A stretch of 64,000 bases of DNA, from positions 186,001-250,000 of the forward strand of contig JACKLG010000001.1 of NCBI GenBank assembly GCA_024236035.1, written 5' to 3'. The notes under the pieces are model-generated. The model searched no databases. It was not told the origin of the DNA and saw only the letters and a program-made list of their open reading frames with translations. Below, one piece after another: positions 62,063 through 64,000 of the stretch (position 1 is its first letter; each line of letters opens with the position of its first letter). The position numbers were made by a program, and so were the translations under genes. The stretch comes from Candidatus Paracaedibacteraceae bacterium. GTDB lineage: Bacteria > Pseudomonadota > Alphaproteobacteria > UBA6184.

Positions 62063-62677
62063 TTAACGTGAGTAGAACTCAATCACAAGATGAGGTTCCA
62101 TTTGCACAGGATACGGAACATCTTCAAATTTGGGAGCGCGTAAAAACTTTCCCTTCATATGTTTATGATCTGCTTCCATATAATCTGGTACATCTCTCTC
62201 GTTTGATTTTGCTGCCAATTGTAAAATTGCATTTTCTTTTAATGCATCTACAACAACAATTTCATCCCCATCAGATACTTCGTAAGAAGGTATATTTACT
62301 CGCTTACCATTTACCAAAATATGACCGTGGTTTACAAATTGACGTGCAGCAAACGGCGTAGGAGCAAACTTCATACGATATATAACAGCATCCAACCTAC
62401 GCTCCAATAAGTTAATTAAATGCTCACCTGTATCACCTCTGCGACGAACTGCTTCTTCAAAATAGCGGCGAAACCGTCTTTCGCTAACATTACCATAATA
62501 GCCTTTTAGCTTTTGTTTAGCCATCAACTGCACTGCATAGTCTGTGGGCTTTTTACGACTCTGGCCATGTTGGCCAGGGCCGTAGTCACGTTTATTAACC
62601 GGACTCTTGGCACGTCCCCACAAATTAACGCCTAAACGACGGTCAATTTTATATTTACAATTAATACGTTTTGACAT
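62063..62677 (-). CDS. rpsD: 30S ribosomal protein S4
   Basis: 204 residues: N-terminal region (SKRINCKYKIDRRLGVNLWGRAKSPVNKRDYGPGQHG) and S4 RNA-binding domain (LERRLDAVIYRMKFAPTPFAARQFVNHGHILVNGKRVNIPSYEV). It nucleates 30S assembly. Monocistronic between its own promoter and terminator, upstream of the rimP cluster. The N-terminal Cys-type zinc finger of some S4 proteins is absent, which is usual. Confidence 0.98.
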   Translation of the reverse strand: MSKRINCKYKIDRRLGVNLWGRAKSPVNKRDYGPGQHGQSRKKPTDYAVQLMAKQKLKGYYGNVSERRFRRYFEEAVRRRGDTGEHLINLLERRLDAVIYRMKFAPTPFAARQFVNHGHILVNGKRVNIPSYEVSDGDEIVVVDALKENAILQLAAKSNERDVPDYMEADHKHMKGKFLRAPKFEDVPYPVQMEPHLVIEFYSR

Positions 62678-62705
62678 CGATCCTTACCTAATTAATTCAA
62701 ACCAG

Positions 62706-62734
62706 AATTTGCACTTTTTCCACCTAATTGTCAA
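62706..62734 (-). promoter_or_regulatory. Likely rpsD promoter
   Basis: On the minus strand TTGACA (62729-62734) and CAAATT (62706-62711) with 17 bp between them, about 30 bp upstream of the rpsD start. The -35 is a perfect consensus; the -10 is weak. Confidence 0.5.
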
Positions 62735-62943
62735 GGAAAGAAATCATCTTAATTGCATAATAATACTTAGGACAAAGCATTTAAATTTTTCAACTGCACA
62801 ATTTTCCGTTTATACAGAACTTTCTTGTCCTCAAAACAATGCTACACTCCTCACTGAGTATAAGGTTGTTCAGTTAACTCAACTTTAACCCCAAGGAAGT
62901 CTCGCCCTTAACGATAATAAAAGACAGTAAAAATCTTTTAAAT

Positions 62944-63786
62944 TTAGAAGTTTAATTTAATTTCATCTATCAACCAAGGGGAGGAAGCTTCAAATGCTAA
63001 CATGCTATTTAACTCACGAAATAAGCTATCTAACTTATCTTGAATTCCCCAAGGCAAGTTTACAAACACCATACCCGAGCCATTTAATCTGCCTTCTTCA
63101 ACTGTACGATAAAAATAAAACTCTGTTTTAAGCAAGTTAGTGATACTAAGCTCACCCAACATATTATAAAAATCTTGCACTTGAGTTTTGTTTTTTAAAG
63201 GATACCACAACATAAATATCCCCTGAGGAAACTTGTCGAGACCATCTTTAAGAGCGCGCATCATCCGATCAAATTCGTTTTTTTCTTCAAACGGCGGATC
63301 AATAAACACAACTCCTCTTTTTTGTACAAATGGCAAAAATGCCTTTGGAGTTAAATATCCATCCTGCAGGTGTACAGAAACCTGAGGCTGATGTTTCAAA
63401 ATATTTTTCAACCCCTTCCCATCTTCAGGATGCAGCTCTGCACAAACCAACTGATCATTTTCTCCTAAAAAGCGATCTATAATAAGCGGCGATCCTGGAT
63501 AGTATTTTAAAATTCCGTCTGAATTAAAAGCTTGAATTGTCTTAAGATATGCTTGCAAGATAGGGTGATCTGGCAACGCTTTCCATAGTTGTTTAATACC
63601 TTGTTCATATTCATATGTTTTAGCAGACTCAGAACTTTCCAGATAATACAAACCAGCTCCAGCATGCGTATCCAAAACTCCAAAAGGCTTTTCTTTTTCC
63701 CGAAGGTGCTTCAAAATCGCAATTAGTAGCGAATGTTTTACAACCTCACAAGCATTTCCGGCATGATAACTATGGCGATAATTCAT
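62944..63786 (-). CDS. rlmJ: 23S rRNA (adenine-2030-N6)-methyltransferase RlmJ
   Basis: 280 residues. It starts MNYRHSYHAGNACEVVKHSLL, the RlmJ signature, has the SAM-binding VLDTHAGAGLY and the catalytic N6-adenine motif FIDPPFEE. It methylates A2030 of 23S rRNA. Monocistronic, divergent from the gene at the right edge. Confidence 0.94.
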   Translation of the reverse strand: MNYRHSYHAGNACEVVKHSLLIAILKHLREKEKPFGVLDTHAGAGLYYLESSESAKTYEYEQGIKQLWKALPDHPILQAYLKTIQAFNSDGILKYYPGSPLIIDRFLGENDQLVCAELHPEDGKGLKNILKHQPQVSVHLQDGYLTPKAFLPFVQKRGVVFIDPPFEEKNEFDRMMRALKDGLDKFPQGIFMLWYPLKNKTQVQDFYNMLGELSITNLLKTEFYFYRTVEEGRLNGSGMVFVNLPWGIQDKLDSLFRELNSMLAFEASSPWLIDEIKLNF

Positions 63787-63890
63787 CTTTTAAACTCTTT
63801 ACAATCATAACACATGACTAAAAAGATTGATGAAGTCAATGAAATATTTTAAGGTGAAAGAAAAAAACATCAAATTTAGGGAGAGAGCAC

Positions 63891-64000
63891 ATGCCAACAT
63901 TTTTATTTAATAAAATTATTCGTGAAAAATTTCTTTATAAGCTTCTTGAGCAAGAAGGAACGTATACCTCTACCTCACTTACTCATGACCAAGCTATTCA
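63891..64000 (+). CDS. Partial gene at the right edge, possibly MazG-like NTP pyrophosphatase
   Basis: Only 36 codons are inside the window: MPTFLFNKIIREKFLYKLLEQEGTYTSTSLTHDQAI. AGGGAGAGAG precedes the ATG. The N-terminal FNKIIREKF resembles the KYNKLVRDKI start of small all-alpha NTP pyrophosphatases, but the piece is too short to be certain. Confidence 0.4.
   Translation, partial: MPTFLFNKIIREKFLYKLLEQEGTYTSTSLTHDQAI

Overview
This is an AT-rich chromosomal window from an alphaproteobacterium, most likely a host-associated or intracellular lineage; Holosporales-like is my best guess from gene content and decay, not a proven placement. The cluster rimP-nusA-infB-rbfA-truB-rpsO-pnp, followed by a nitronate-monooxygenase-like gene, fabD and fabG, is a typical bacterial information-processing backbone. 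Outer-membrane proteins, a lipoprotein with a barrel-like C-terminus, SPOR, DedA and GspE/GspF proteins show a Gram-negative envelope. Decayed transposases, a broken outer-membrane-protein gene and a frameshifted small gene point to ongoing degradation. I saw no tRNA, rRNA or CRISPR array.

Layout. 1-14.5 kb: an MBL hydrolase; a pheS-pheT-lepA operon (minus strand); topA with a prepilin peptidase; a PAS protein; an MFS transporter; clpS-clpA. 14.5-19.5 kb: a decayed zone with short repeats, remnants of IS200/IS605 and IS1595 transposases, an intact MscS channel, a broken beta-barrel gene, rpmI-rplT, and a truncated copy of the 3' end of the next surface gene. 19.7-25.3 kb: a 736-residue lipoprotein with a barrel-like C-terminus, pyk, a ferredoxin-NADP reductase, a small unknown gene and rnpB (RNase P RNA). 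25.3-34.6 kb: gspF/gspE-like genes, a secreted unknown, the argS-SPOR-M50 protease-GST operon and a porin-like gene. 34.7-40.8 kb: ftsH-dedA and ygfZ-valS. 40.8-45.1 kb: a second decayed repeat/IS1595 locus, a four-gene envelope/stress cluster, a SIMPL protein and a frameshifted gene. 45.2-52.8 kb: polA, two small secreted unknowns, a TfoX N-terminal-domain protein, and the fatty-acid genes. 53-64 kb: pnp, rpsO, truB, an outer-membrane barrel gene, rbfA, infB, nusA, rimP, rpsD, rlmJ and the 5' end of one more gene.

The most unusual signals are two. (1) A 33-bp element occurs four times, always as two 12-bp direct repeats exactly 21 bp apart with a G-rich spacer; three copies are intergenic and one lies in frame inside truB next to a conserved motif. 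(2) The last 451 bp of the surface lipoprotein gene are duplicated about 2.4 kb upstream as a promoterless cassette ending exactly at the stop codon, with differences in clusters, as expected for a donor in gene conversion or for a recent partial duplication. Two intergenic loci also share a third structure: the 33-bp element, then imperfect ~40-bp tandem repeats, then a decayed IS1595 transposase 3' end.
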